This document shows, piece after piece, positions 22,292 to 33,507 of a stretch of 64,000 nt of DNA. The DNA comes from Aphanomyces cochlioides. Its lineage: Eukaryota; Oomycota; Saprolegniomycetes; Saprolegniales; Verrucalvaceae. Made by a program: the position numbers and the translations under genes. The first letter of the stretch is position 1, and each line of letters begins with the position of its first letter. Location: NCBI GenBank assembly GCA_019828595.1, contig JAHQRK010000001.1, positions 868,001 to 932,000 of the forward strand, in the 5' to 3' direction. The notes under the pieces were generated by a model. The model was given only the letters and a program-made list of their open reading frames with translations, was not told where the DNA came from and did no database searches.

Positions 22292-23033
22292 GACACATTG
22301 AACAAAGTCACTTGCATCTGACCATGTGTTTGATAAAGCAAAACCACTCTCCCAGAAATTGAGGCGTAAATGGGCAATCTACAAAGGCACCATCCTGCGG
22401 CAAGAATCGTATCTTTGCTCCTCGCACAGTCCTGCACGATGCCCTTGTTTGCATTACAGCACTCCAATGCCCTAATTTCATGTTGACCCAAGAGTGAATG
22501 CTGGGATGACCAACACTAGCATTCCCTGCCGAATTCAAGTGGCGTCAAGGAACGATGTGAATCGAGTACTTTTCGACGTTGGCCCGCATAGAATTTGACT
22601 GAATCAAGCATGGACCCCTGGGCGACTACGTCCAGACATGAGGGCAAATCACAGGCCAGCAGCGGGATAGTACATCCAATATGATGGGAAAACTACTGAG
22701 TACTTCACGTTGGAATCGCAGGCCAATCAGAATACAATATAATTAGTTTTAGCCAATCAAATGCCATAAATCGGCCCTGATGTCAACATGCATCTGCTGA
22801 AAAATCACTCCAACATCGAATCCTTGAGGAGGTTGTTGTGTTGTTGCGTGTTTTAGTTATGGCTGACCTGCCTAAGAGCGTAGCCCATATTAGACTCCAT
22901 GTAGTAAATCTTTATGCTCAAAAGGAAAAAAGCCTTCGAAGCTGCCGTAAAAAATGAGTTGAATATCCAAAATCAACCCTTGCTATAAAAATTTATGACC
23001 AATAGATTTTCTACAAGGAACGAAGGACAGCTC
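22292..23033. other. Intergenic region without a convincing gene
   Basis: About 740 bp between the foldback repeat and TRAPPC2L. Short minus-strand ORFs between 22300 and 22540 give no recognisable protein and no consistent splicing. Two direct CCAAT boxes in the form GCCAATCA occur at 22723-22727 and 22753-22757, with an AT-rich spacer. They may belong to the promoter of the downstream gene, although they lie about 280 bp before its start codon. Confidence 0.35.
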
Positions 23034-23654
23034 ATGATTGCATGCGTAGCGATTGTCGGTGCCAACGTACGCCTGGGAAGAGGAGAACTGGAAAGGCTAA
23101 ATCTTGTGTCTATGCCTAGAACAACCCTCTCTTTGTGCGTTCGTTTGAAGAAGACGACGAGCTCTCTTTTCATTATATAGCGCACGTCGCATTGGATATT
23201 GTCGAAGAAAGAGGTATGCCAAACACGATCTCTTGACAAGATGGGCTCAAAATGCATTTCGTGTGGACAGTCAAGCAGTCAAGAGATGACATGTACTTGG
23301 GCTTCCTTGGCCCCGTGGAGGACTTCCGAGTGTAAGCAAGGTATATATCAGGCGACTTAGGTTTGCATTTAATAGGTATGGTTACATCACCAACACAGCA
23401 GTTAAATTTCTTGCGGTTGTACCTGATGCGCCAGTGAAGGAATCGGAACTGCGCGGCGTATGAACAATTTGATGAGGAACTACTGGTCTGACCGTTGTTT
23501 CCTGTAGTTCTTCGTGGAAGTGCATAAATTGTACGTGAATGCAATGTCGAATCCATTTGCGCAACTGGGTGAACGCATCACTTCCAACAAGTTTCAAACC
23601 AAGGTGCACGGTTTAGTGCAGCAATTCAATCCTTTATTGGAAGCAACTCGTTAA
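23034..23654 (+). CDS. TRAPPC2L: TRAPP complex subunit TRAPPC2L (Tca17)
   Basis: A five-exon gene starting at ATG 23034 (MIACVAIVGAN). The first intron is 23067-23119; the others follow VEER, FRV and ELRG and end at 23517. The spliced product has the sedlin-like longin fold: NNPLFVRSFEEDDELSFHYI, then DDMYLGFLGPVEDFRVYGYI, then FAVVPDAP-like strands and the C-terminal helix with LYVNAMSNPF. These correspond block by block to human TRAPPC2L (FHYMVHTSLD, YLGLLYPTEDYKVYGY, MFRKLHNSY, NPFYNPG). TRAPP complexes are Rab exchange factors at the Golgi; this subunit helps assemble TRAPPII. The length (about 135 aa) is normal. It is convergent with RAD54, with only 5 bp between stop codons. Confidence 0.9.
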
Positions 23655-23659
23655 TGTAC

Positions 23660-26600
23660 TTATTCAACGTAAATTGAAGGAGAGACCTTCTTGGCTTTTC
23701 GAGGTTGAGGCATACCGCACCCTTCACATGAATCAACTTCCATGGGATTGTGCAATGTGCATCGACTGCATGACCAAATAACTTCTTCCTTTGTTTCTTC
23801 TTCAGGCGTAGAAGAGCCTCCCATCGAGTGAAACTCTAGCATACTCATGGCTGCTTCATTTGCTCGAGGTTCAACGAAGAGAACTTCAGGTTCATCACTC
23901 TCGGACTCTGAATGCTGTGCTTTGCTGGGCTTTGGCTCAGGAGGTGGTTCAATTAAGACTTCTTCCTCGCTGTCGAAATAGTCTTCGTGCTTTGGCTTGC
24001 TTTTCTTTGGCACAGGCTCTTCCTCCTCCGAGAAGTCGCCTTCACTCTCCGATTCTCCAACATCTCCAAGTGATTCCTCGTCTGAGTCAACGACAAAATT
24101 TTGCTTCTTGGCTTTCTTTGGACCATTCCGTGGTCGCTTGACAATCTTTGATTTAGATCTTTCAGGCTCGACATCTGTGTCAGATTCTTGGTCCGAATCG
24201 AAATTGCTTCGTCGACCACGCAGCACATTTTCTTTGTCAATCGCTAATTGCTCAAGCCGTTCCTTTTCAGCTCGTTCTTGGAACAAATCCCAGTCTACGC
24301 GACAGCTAAAGATAAAGCTCACCTTACAAAGGTTGTAAGACCAATGTTTTGGAAATTATGTAGTTACCAAAGATTGGTCTGCTTGAGCCTCCTTCATGAT
24401 TTCATCCTCCACTGTAGTGTACGAGTAATGATGGCTCCAATTGTTCAGATCTTCCTCGGCAGGCATCCTGCAAAAAATTTCAAGTTTGTCTAACGATTTC
24501 TCTTACCCAATTTGGGGTTGAACAAACTGAGTGAAGTCCGTCGCTTCCACATCTGTTTGGCATCGGCTGCATTTAAGTTGATCGTGGGTGTCTGATGGAG
24601 TTTCCTCCATAAAAACAAACAATCTCTACAATAGTTTGAGATTATCAAGAGTGAGAAGTGATTGATACTTTCAAATCTTTTGTCGACAACGAATTTACTT
24701 CTTCCTTATCATCAACGATACTTTGAAGCCCTTCCTTGGACAATTGGCGTTGGAATATCTTTTCCTCCAACGTTCCTTTGCAAAATGTGAAACCATAACC
24801 CAGAAGAAAGTTTACCGGTGGCAACAAAACGATAAATAAAGCATTGCTTCTTTTGGCCCTCTCTCCAAATTCGTGCTGCAGCTTGCTTATCAGTCGCTGG
24901 ATTCCAATCGGGATCAAACAAGACGAGGCGATTAGCCCCGATCAAGTTTAAGCCACAGCCACCAGCTTTACTTGACAATAAAAATGCAAACGAATTTGTT
25001 TTTGGATCATTGAAAGTGTCCACCAGATTTTTTCGCTTCTTCGCCGATGTAGAACCGTCCAACCTATTGAATGTCACTGGAGTCTTAAGTCAAAGCTACT
25101 ACCTGACTGCAGGTAAATTTCTCTCTCGACAAAGGGCAGACACAACATCTAGTGTCTACACAACATTCAGACCAATGAATGCTGGCATAACTACCTGGGT
25201 GTAGTTTGAAACAATAACAATGCGGTCATCTGTCTTTCGCCGCATTGTTTGCATCAATCGATCGAGAACTAGGAACTACGAACAGTGAGTAGATGTGTGA
25301 TAAATGTAAATTACCTTTCCAGACCACTCAGGGTGGCAGGACCGTTCGCGATACCTGTACCAACAAGCCGTGTTAAACAAATTAAGCTATTTACATTATA
25401 CCCTTGCTCTGGTAGATACACTGCACACTCCTTAAAACCAGGAGCCACTTTCATTCCCCCTCCACTTTGCTGCTCAAAAATAAGACTTGGGTGATTGCAT
25501 AACTTTTTGAGAGCTGTAGGAAATACAGTTAGAGACAGACATAAATGCTCTAGTACCTGTGATCGAGGACAAGATATGCGAGCTGTTCTTTTTCATCATC
25601 GATCGATATGCGTTAGATTGGAGAAAATGAGAATACATCTGCCTCTGAACTTCTGATAAATTGCAACAAACTACTTGGGTCAACTTTGGGGGCAAAAATT
25701 TTGCATTGAGCGAATTGGTTCGGCGCAAAATAAACTGGTTGACAATTTCACACATTTCTGATGAGCACCTAGAAAAAATGATGGCCAGTCACGTGTAAAG
25801 GCGCAAACCTTTGAGCTAATTTTCGGTCATGATCGGAGCAATCAGGCTCACGTCCAACCAGAATCGGCCCCAAGAAACGTCGTCGAAATTCTCTTGGATC
25901 ACCCAAAATGTCTGGGTTTGTAAAATCAACCATAGCGTAAAATTCTTCGAGGTCGTTTTGCATAGGAGTTCCGGAAAGCAAAATTCTTCTTCTACAAGGT
26001 AAAGCTATCCAAGGTATGTAATGTAATCAATTGAGCTACAAAGTGCCTGCTAATGCTTGATTGATTTGAGACTGCGAATTCTTGAGGCGATGTGCTTCAT
26101 CACAAATTAATAGTTCGCATGCCTGCGGTTCTTGCGCAAATTTTTCTGCATGAGTTCGGAATGTCTAGTGCAACGTGAGATGATTTCAACTGTGATAATA
26201 CTTCATAAGAAATGATAAGCACTTTCGGTCCCACGTTTTTGTTTCCATACTTGCTGCCGTTGATAAAACTCATAATACAACTCAAGACATTTTCACGTCC
26301 CGATTCTACGAGTCAATGATGGTTTACAATACACACCAATGTACAAACCGTATAGTGCTACAGTTTTCACTGTTCCTTTGAGCCATTTCACGATCTCGTC
26401 GTCCCAGTTCTTGACCAGGGATGTAGGGCAAACCACAATTGCTCGATGAATTGTTGGAAGATCAGGATTTTCAATACTAGTACACAAAAGCGTGTACAAA
26501 ATTGTAATACTCTAACATTGGACTTGATTAGTTTGATTACGTCACATTTGATTGATACCTGCAATGTTTTCCCCAGTCCCATGTCATCAGCTAAAATACA

Positions 26601-27200
26601 TCCTGTGCCAGCAAATCCACGGACGCCAGTCACTAGAAAAACTTCAGTAAATATTTACATGAGGATGAACGGACCGCAGTCAAATAAAAACTGAACCCCT
26701 TCACGTTGATGCGGTCGAAGGAACTTCCCAATTAGTGGAGGTACAACAACCTCGATTGTTCTTCCATCAGCTTCATCTGTCCACAAAACAAGAGGTTCCG
26801 CTGGTGGTTCTTCAATCTTTTTTGTTTCTTCTGGCTTTTCTTCGACGAGTGGTTCTTCTGGAGGGTAATCCAACACGACATCGACTGCTGGTAGCACTTT
26901 GATCTTGCCAGTCGGTACAGTTCCCCATCGTCGACGAACTCCGAGAGTTTTTACTGTAAGTAGACGGTCGCTCTCTTGAGTTCTGAGGTTTTCACATGGC
27001 GACTTAAACGGTTTGTACAAGCATTCCAAATCACGCTGTGGGTTCAAAAACGAGAGAAAGGGCAAATTCTTGATCACCATACCGTCCGACTCGTAATTGT
27101 CAGCCTTATTCGATCCATATCCATTCGACTTGCCCGGTGGAACGAACTGCCTTCTGGGTTCGCCGACCATATTGCGAGGTTTCATCCTTAGTAGAGTCAT
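23660..27200 (-). CDS. RAD54: SNF2-family recombination translocase RAD54, with C-terminal RanBP2-type zinc finger
   Basis: A multi-exon gene from ATG 27200 ([10 protein letters not shown]) to the stop at 23660. SNF2/Swi2 helicase motifs in order: [16 protein letters not shown], Walker [26 protein letters not shown] box ([14 protein letters not shown]), [55 protein letters not shown] and [13 protein letters not shown]. The combination fits RAD54, which remodels DNA with RAD51 in homologous recombination. The C-terminal extension is acidic and serine-rich with basic [13 protein letters not shown] and ends in a RanBP2-type zinc finger, [20 protein letters not shown]. Most introns are 40-60 bp. 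Several exon edges between 24500 and 26500 are only approximate. Confidence 0.9.
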
Positions 27201-27268
27201 GTCGTCTCTCGCCGTCAACCTTCTTGAAATGGCACTTTTTCACAGTTCAATTTTGAACGCGGGAAGTG

Positions 27269-27297
27269 TTATCCGGATTTTCAAGTTTTCGGATAAG
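27269..27297. promoter_or_regulatory. CCGGAT palindromic element upstream of RAD54
   Basis: TTATCCGGATTTT at 27269-27281 is followed 6 bp later by TTCGGATAAG (27288-27297). Together they form an imperfect inverted pair of the ATCCGGAT element, 69-97 bp before the RAD54 start codon. The same element is found at other gene starts in this window. Confidence 0.45.
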
Positions 27298-27387
27298 TTT
27301 ACGGTAAAGTGTTTTGAGACTTGGTGCATAAAATAGTGTTGGGTCAGCGGTAAAGTGACAATTTAAGATTACGGTGAAGTGCACACA

Positions 27388-28002
27388 CTACATGGACTTT
27401 GAAATGTCCTCGCAACTTCGAGAGGGAGATGCAAGGGGCAGCAGGGGCGTCGACGATAACTCAACTGCTATCTCAGCCACGGCTTCCCTGAATCCATGGG
27501 ATTCATAATTGTCAAGGATTTGCAGCAGCTGGTGCTGACGCTGCTGGGATTGCTTTGCAATTCTTGATTCGCCTCTTCGATAGTGTCGATAGCATTGTTG
27601 AATGATTCGAACTCTCTTGTCTTGGTCGCACAGTATCGTGACGTGGTCTGATAAGCATCGCGAAAGCTCCTTGATGCGCACCATGCACTCAGCGACGACA
27701 GTATCAATTTTGGCTGGTGCAGGCTCCGAGCTATTGATTATATTCGAGTCGTCCAAAGGATCGTCTGATGGAGTTCTCTTTCCGTGGTGAATATCATAGT
27801 CGGGTGAGTAAGCAGCGAGATCATATAGCGTTGGGCTTGTATACGTCGCAATGGAGTGGCTTTTTGCTGGTAAGTCCCTCCAAATGTCGTGGAAACGAGT
27901 ATTCGAACGAACAACAACAGTGCCTGGATGAAGCATGGCGGTCATGTTGTCGATGTTCGCAAGCGCCTCTTCCACGCCTCGCAACATTCCCATTTCAGAC
28001 AT
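27388..28002 (-). CDS. Hypothetical protein, 204 aa, partly coiled coil
   Basis: A single open exon from ATG 28002 (MSEMGMLRGVEEALANI) to the stop at 27388. The first half is mixed, with no signal peptide or membrane segment; the middle has a helical, charged stretch (KIDTVVAECMVRIKELSRCL) leading to CDQDKRVRIIQQCYRHYRRG and a Gln-rich part likely to form a coiled coil. No known domain is recognised. It lies downstream of the DUF3293 gene on the same strand, 60 bp apart, and upstream of RAD54. The reading frame is long for chance and contains no stop, so a real gene is likely, but its role is unknown. Confidence 0.65.
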   Translation of the reverse strand: MSEMGMLRGVEEALANIDNMTAMLHPGTVVVRSNTRFHDIWRDLPAKSHSIATYTSPTLYDLAAYSPDYDIHHGKRTPSDDPLDDSNIINSSEPAPAKIDTVVAECMVRIKELSRCLSDHVTILCDQDKRVRIIQQCYRHYRRGESRIAKQSQQRQHQLLQILDNYESHGFREAVAEIAVELSSTPLLPLASPSRSCEDISKSM

Positions 28003-28062
28003 GACATATCATCGAGTTTAAACATAGCCATTGAGATGAAACGGTCCTTCGCGTTTGGCATT

Positions 28063-28668
28063 TTAGTCAAGCCCAAAAGGCACAGAGTTGGCCATACATG
28101 GTCGGTCCGAACGAACAACGATAACATCAGCATCTACTGTCGAGCTCATGAGGCAATGCACAGTCTTGCGCAGCAAAGCATGAGGTTTGTCTGCGATGGG
28201 TTCATACTCATAGATTGCTCCTTGCTTGAACTGCGTTGCCAGGTCCAACACAATCTTGCGAGTCGCGTCTGCTTGTTCCGGTGGACTTGCAAATACATAC
28301 CCAGGTTCTCGCCAATCGATCGAAAAACCAAACGAGTGGCGGTACCAGCAGCCTTCGGGAAGCACAATCGATCGCATAGTAGCTTTAAATTTGTCATGCG
28401 CCGCGTCATTTTCTTCGTCAGTCACCAACTGGCCCATGGGATTCCACGCTCCAACAGCAAAAAGACGTGACGACAAGACAGACGCTGGGTACTGGAGCGA
28501 TGGCGAGTTGGTCTCGTCTGCAAGCAGAGGGCGAGAGTACACGACGCCATCAGCGCCAGGTACATTGATCCAGCCATCATAAGATGCAGCCCAGAGATCC
28601 TTTAAGCTTTCTTCCATCACAATCTTACGGCTTTGCGTGGCCAAGCAGCGCCGCGCCCAATTCAGCAT
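28063..28668 (-). CDS. DUF3293-domain protein, probably mitochondrial
   Basis: A single-exon gene of 201 codons. ATG 28668 gives MLNWARRCLATQSRKIVM, an Arg-rich N-terminus without acidic residues that looks like a mitochondrial presequence. The rest matches DUF3293 as I know it: LFAVGAWNPMGQ, then an EN-containing helix (TDEENDAAHDKFK), then CWYRHSFGFSIDWREPGYVF, and a final FKQGAIYEYEP. The function of DUF3293 is unknown. The start codon is preceded, 26 bp upstream, by a perfect TTATCCGGATAA palindrome shared with the divergent NOT2 gene. Confidence 0.72.
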   Translation of the reverse strand: MLNWARRCLATQSRKIVMEESLKDLWAASYDGWINVPGADGVVYSRPLLADETNSPSLQYPASVLSSRLFAVGAWNPMGQLVTDEENDAAHDKFKATMRSIVLPEGCWYRHSFGFSIDWREPGYVFASPPEQADATRKIVLDLATQFKQGAIYEYEPIADKPHALLRKTVHCLMSSTVDADVIVVRSDRPCMANSVPFGLD

Positions 28669-28694
28669 TGAAGTCAAACTGCCTTTTGGAATGA

Positions 28695-28749
28695 TTATCC
28701 GGATAACAAGAGCATGACTTTAAATAACTATGGATGTTTATCCGGATGT
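28695..28749. promoter_or_regulatory. Double CCGGAT element between DUF3293 and NOT2 genes
   Basis: TTATCCGGATAA at 28695-28706 is a perfect 12-bp palindrome; TTTATCCGGATGT follows at 28737-28749. The two copies lie between divergent start codons, 27 bp before the DUF3293 start and 63 bp before the NOT2 start, as expected for a shared control element. Function is inferred from recurrence and position. Confidence 0.5.
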
Positions 28750-28811
28750 CTCATGTGTGGTGTTTGCCCAAAGAACAAATCCTCGCGCAAGAGAATCGGC
28801 GGCAAAGAGCG

Positions 28812-30587
28812 ATGAGTGTTTTGGACCCGTCGAAGGACAAATTGGCGTACTTTAAAGACAATATACAGACAGCAGAAGATCAAGTATGTTTCGTTCAAGT
28901 CGGGTTGAGCTGAGGTGCTCGGATGCGCATGTGGCGACTTCTCAAAATGACCACAATTGCCATGCATCCAAACCTTGGACGACTCGTCTTTGGTTGATGC
29001 GGGCGCATGGGACTAATGCAAATGTATACGTAGGAAGATTTTGATGCGAGTCAGTACTATTACAACCGACAGGACGGCTTTTTCAAGAGTGGCCAACCTG
29101 GACTTTCAGGTACATGATAATAACCTCGTTACTAGATTTCACACCTCGGATCGAGCATGGCATCTAAAGTAAGTTGTAGGTGCCGACGGAGCTTCCCAAG
29201 GCAGTGGACTGTCAATGCCGCCTGGTTCTTTTGGTAGCTTTGGAGGATCATCCGGCCAAACTGGCATGAATTCGGTACAAATTGCGCATGCCGTCTTTTG
29301 TTAAGGCTCTTTATAGTTTCTTGCCGCGACAACCACAGGCCTTGGTATGGGGAGTATTGGCATGGGAAGCATGGGTATGAGCGGCGGCATGGGCATGGGT
29401 TTAGGCATGAGCAGCAATACTACCTCTCAGCGATCGTCGCCAGCTCCTAGTAGCAATGGTGGTTTACCGCCTCACGAAATGAACTACATGGCTCGTACTT
29501 TGAGCTCTGATTCAACTCATGCATCGAAGCCAAGGGCTTCCTTCCCCGAAAAGGGTCCTGATATGTCGGAGTTCCCTGCACTCACTTCTCGGTACATTGT
29601 CCGTACCTGGCCAAAATATTCTAATGTGTAAGTAGCTCAATATCGTTGGATCCCGAACCTTCCAGCTCATCCACTCGCCAAAACTCTGAATTTGTCATCC
29701 AAAAGGAAGATTTCCCCGCTCTGTCAGCCTTTGGCTCATCAGATCGTTCCGCCCCGTCCTCTTCAAATGATGTATCCATGTCATCGTCCAACGATGCATT
29801 GTTACAGCGCCATCAGCCAACTAACGTTAACAATACCTCTATCGGATCTCGAGCTGGTGGTAGTCTGAACAATTATGCATCATCTGGCAATTTCCAATCG
29901 AACAATTTGAATGCGTTCCCGACCCTTGGCGAGGCAAAACATGTACGTAGTCCTTTTCTTGAAGCATTTTGGCTTGAACTTCTGTCAGGGTACTGGTCAA
30001 GATCGACAAAACAATAATTCGGACGAGCAATCGAAATTCAGCTTGCTTGGCATGTTGCAGTTCATGCGACCTCATGAATCCGAGCGAACACTTGTGCATG
30101 GATACGACTTGACATCGCTGGGCATGAACTTGAATTCATCCGAGTATGTCGTCTAGATGGATGACTTTGACTCATATTTGTGCCCGACAGATCGCTTCAT
30201 CAGACATTTGCATCGCCATGGGCAGATGCACCGTGCACAAAGGAGCCTCAATACAACCTACCAACCTGCTATTACAACCAGCCACCCGTGCTCAAGACGA
30301 CGCATTTGTCAAAATTCCAGCTCGAAACGCTCTTCTTCATCTTTTATGCAATGCCGAAAGATGTTGTCCAAGCGTATGCAGCGCAAGAATTGTACATTCG
30401 GGAGTGGCGCTACCACATGGAACTCAAGCTGTGGTTCAAGCGACAATCAAGCGACGGACCCGTGCAGTATATCTATTTCGACATCAACTCGTGGGAGCGA
30501 CGATTGTTTGGTGGCAATAGCAGTGGAGTCAGTGCAGGTTTCATGGGCGAAGAGGAAATCCGAGTCAAGTTTAATCCGACCGCGTAA
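28812..30587 (+). CDS. CNOT2: CCR4-NOT complex subunit NOT2 (CNOT2)
   Basis: A multi-exon gene. The start at ATG 28812 (MSVLDPSKDKLAYF) is followed after one intron by DFDASQYYYNRQDG. The middle is low-complexity, with Gly-Met repeats (MGSIGMGSMGMSGGMG, 29347-29412) and Ser-rich text, containing FPALTSR and DFPALSAF motifs typical of NOT2. The C-terminal NOT-box (NOT2/3/5) domain is clear: LGMLQFMRPHESERTLVHGYD, DLTSLGMNLNSSE, an intron, FASPWADAP, LETLFFIFYAMPKDVVQAYA and YIREWRYHMELKLWFKR. The protein is part of the cytoplasmic mRNA deadenylase; NOT2 anchors on NOT1 and binds NOT3/5. The total of about 500 aa fits the family. Confidence 0.92.
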
Positions 30588-31744
30588 AAGACATGTTAGG
30601 TTGTAAACTAAAGACATCATGATCGACACAACGAATTCTTCCATGTTTCCCTCTCTCTCGTGTACGCATCGTGCATCATCTAGTGGAAAAACGAGGATAT
30701 TATCGTCTGGTGGGATGCTCTCTACCTTCATTTCAAACTTGAGATCTGCAATTTCAGTCTTGTATCGCTCGTTGTTCTCCTAGAAACATTCAAGTCAATG
30801 AGCTTCATGAAATTCTACATGAATTGCTTGGTTGGACTTGATTGTGGCATTCAGCCCAGCAATTGTTTTCTTTTGCTGCATGATTTGTCGCTAGATATGA
30901 AAATATATGTGAGCAAAGACGATGGCGAGACCATGAACTCACATCCTTCGCTGCCAATTTTGCAGTGAACTCTGTCTTCAATTGCTTTTCTCGCTTGATT
31001 TGTGTGTCTTTTGATTGTGTCAACGCTGCGAGCAAATCTCTACGACTAGAATTCAACCCACATGTGAAAAATAGTCAGATTACGCATTTTCAAGCTGCAG
31101 TTTGGTCAAGGAAAGTTTCATTTGCGCACGCATTTGAGTCAAGCGCTGTTTCATCTTGCATTCGACCTCGAGTAAGCTCTCGATTTGAGGTTCTCTCGTT
31201 GGACTTGGATGGAAATATCTCGGCACCTGCATCACGCATCATGACAACAGATGAGAGAGCAACCATCACCTGATTTGAAAATCGATCTTCATAAGAAGTA
31301 ATCAGGCATTTCGAAGGCTTTCGAGATGGCGACGTCTTTGGATTTGGACTAAGCGTTCCGCGCATTTTAGTTAATGCTAATCGCTCCAAAACATGCAACT
31401 CAAATGGATCAGTCACAGCTTCGCCCTGTCAATGCTCATTCAGAAAAAGTCTCTCGGAATATTTTTCTTACCTCGGTCGAAGCGTGTTCACTTGAGGTGT
31501 CGCCGTCGTCCATCCAAAGCTTTGGCTCTGGTAATTCAGATCGTGACGACACACGGCGGGCATTTAAAGGTGGAATATCACTGGGGGGTGGAGGAATCAA
31601 CTGGTGCTGCTTGTGCATTTTCAAAGTACAAGATGAGAAATCTCGCGGCTCTTCGATTAGGTTCAACGCGAATGCTTCGTTGTTGGCATCCTCGAGCATT
31701 TCGGCCAAGTTGACCACGCTTGACTCCTCTCGCCAGCGATCCAT
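30447..31744 (-). CDS. Coiled-coil protein of unknown function
   Basis: A multi-exon gene from ATG 31744 (MDRWREESSVVNLAEMLE). Exon 2 contains DPFELHVLERLALTKMRGTL. Later exons are rich in heptad-like helices: SLLEVECKMKQRLTQMRAQM, LLAALTQSKDTQIKREKQLK and ENNERYKTEIADLKFEM. Introns of 36-60 bp keep the frame. The 3' end is unclear. The frame stays open to a formal stop at 30447, which would overlap the last exon of NOT2 on the other strand by about 140 bp; the text after EEFVVSIMM looks less protein-like, so the true end may be near 30600 after an unseen intron. No family is recognised. Confidence 0.6.
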
Positions 31745-31982
31745 CCTCTCTGGGCGAAACTTTCAGCAGTTTCACTAGATCGGTTTCATGTTTTGGCCTC
31801 CATGCATGTCGATAAGTCGTGCGCTATGGAGTTTGGGGATCATAAACCGCTGGTATGGTCGATCGGTAGTTTTTCTACACTGGTGGATAATTATAGAGCG
31901 ATCTTGGAGATTTACCCGTTCGTCTCCATCTTGGCGATCGTCGTCGCTGGCTTTGTAAGGGCACTTCATAATTTTCCCTCGC

Positions 31983-33257
31983 ATGAAAATCCAAACTTTC
32001 ACCATCATAGCCTTGTTGACTGCCTCTGTCGATGCCGCGCCTTCGACATGCTCCAACTTTACTGATCCCAGGTCCCCAATGACGGGAATGCTTGCTGGTT
32101 TCACACAAAGCATGAAGCCAATGTGGCCATCCCCGAAGGATAAGAACCGCTCAGCCCAAAACGCGTCCTCCCCTGATTTCCCCAGCGATTTGGCAAATGA
32201 TCTTTTCTCCGTTGCAGGCTGCTTGGGCTCCATCAACGTTTCAAACATTGAAAAAGACATGTTGACCCTCGTGGCAAGCGAGCAGTCGTGTGCGCGCGCC
32301 GCTTTGTCTCTTATGCCTCTTTACAATGCATGGACAGGAGCACCATTGCCAAATCCGTCGCAAAAGAGAAAGCTACAGATCCAATCTCGAAACCCTTCAT
32401 TCCAGGAGATGCTCAACATTTCCGATGCTTCGGTTCAAAGTGTGTGCACGCCAATGTTGGATATCATTCCTTGCATCGAACGCGCGGTGATTCCCTACGC
32501 AATGGGCCTTCTCAATGGATCTTCTTGTTGCAGTCCAGTGCTCACTGGCGTGACAAACATGACTGGTGAACCCCTTGATCGACTGGTGTCCCGACTGCTT
32601 CGTCGTCTTGCCAATATTGCGTGCTCCACTGAAGCACCAGGATTCGGAGTCAACCAAACCTGTGGTTTTACGCTTGTGAAGAGTTTTGCTGTCGCGATGG
32701 ACTCGTCCAAGTCATTCCTTGAAGCTTTCATGCAGATCCCCAATGACCAAGGTTGCAGTGCCATGTCCGGACTGCCGTTTTCTTCAACGACGGGCGCTAA
32801 TGTCTCCAGCATCTTCATCAAGCCATTTGTACCAAGCCTGTGTGCTCAACCCATGGACTCTTTGGTTCAATACATTGCAAGCTTTCCATTTGTCCAACAG
32901 ATCACTTGGAATGGTATTCGTCTTCTCGACCTCCTCACCAATGGAAAATGCATTCGAGGCGATACCATTGCGCTGGCCATGGAGTTTCCATCGGGATCTC
33001 CAGTCACCGAGTGGGTTTCACGTCATTTCAACGCGTCGCAATGCTATCACATCGCGAATGGCATGGACACTTGTCCATCGAACGGCGATAAGCTGCAACT
33101 TTTCACCACACTTCTCGGCCCTTCCAAGTGGGATCAAGACTCAAGTGGCCAAACTGTCACTGCGAAGCCGACTACGGCGTCGTCGGCGACGACTGTGGGA
33201 GTCACGATCGGCCTTTGCGCTGCATTTGAAGTGGTCACGGAGTTGATCAAGCCATAA
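31983..33257 (+). CDS. Secreted cysteine-rich protein with GPI-like tail
   Basis: An intronless gene of 424 codons. The N-terminus MKIQTFTIIALLTASVDA is a classical signal peptide with cleavage likely after VDA. The mature part carries about 18 cysteines, many N-glycosylation sites (NFTD, NVSN, NISD, NGSS, NMTG, NASQ) and paired blocks around C-x-C spacing such as SSCCSPVL and SQCYHIANGMDTC, suggesting repeated disulphide-bonded units. Near the end, SSGQTVTAKPTTASSATT is a Ser/Thr-rich spacer followed by the hydrophobic VGVTIGLCAAFEVV, as in a GPI-anchor signal. The protein is probably on the cell surface or in the wall. It does not show the compact 98-residue, six-cysteine elicitin fold. The family is unknown to me. 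Confidence 0.75.
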   Translation: MKIQTFTIIALLTASVDAAPSTCSNFTDPRSPMTGMLAGFTQSMKPMWPSPKDKNRSAQNASSPDFPSDLANDLFSVAGCLGSINVSNIEKDMLTLVASEQSCARAALSLMPLYNAWTGAPLPNPSQKRKLQIQSRNPSFQEMLNISDASVQSVCTPMLDIIPCIERAVIPYAMGLLNGSSCCSPVLTGVTNMTGEPLDRLVSRLLRRLANIACSTEAPGFGVNQTCGFTLVKSFAVAMDSSKSFLEAFMQIPNDQGCSAMSGLPFSSTTGANVSSIFIKPFVPSLCAQPMDSLVQYIASFPFVQQITWNGIRLLDLLTNGKCIRGDTIALAMEFPSGSPVTEWVSRHFNASQCYHIANGMDTCPSNGDKLQLFTTLLGPSKWDQDSSGQTVTAKPTTASSATTVGVTIGLCAAFEVVTELIKP

Positions 33258-33507
33258 CATTTGATGCATACTAATAAAGCCTTCGTGCATATTCCCAATT
33301 CTGCACTCGTCATCATTGACGAGGGTCAAATCGACCCAATTTTAAGATGCCTGCCTCTTCATGACAGACATTGGCGATAAACGGTCTGAAGCACAAATAC
33401 CGCAAAGTTACACGATGTGCATGTCCACAAAGAAATCGACCTCTGAAATACATTTGAGTGGAAGGACAAGCTTCGCATACCCAAAGCCCTCGTGATGGCA
33501 AAGTTAT

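Noticed and set aside
23660..27200. RAD54B or a CHD/ISWI remodeller
   Set aside because: The segments around [16 protein letters not shown] and [11 protein letters not shown] agree better with RAD54 than with RAD54B, and chromodomain or SANT modules are absent.
31983..33257. Elicitin or elicitin-like assignment
   Set aside because: The protein is too long, has about three times the expected cysteines, and does not show the six-cysteine core spacing.
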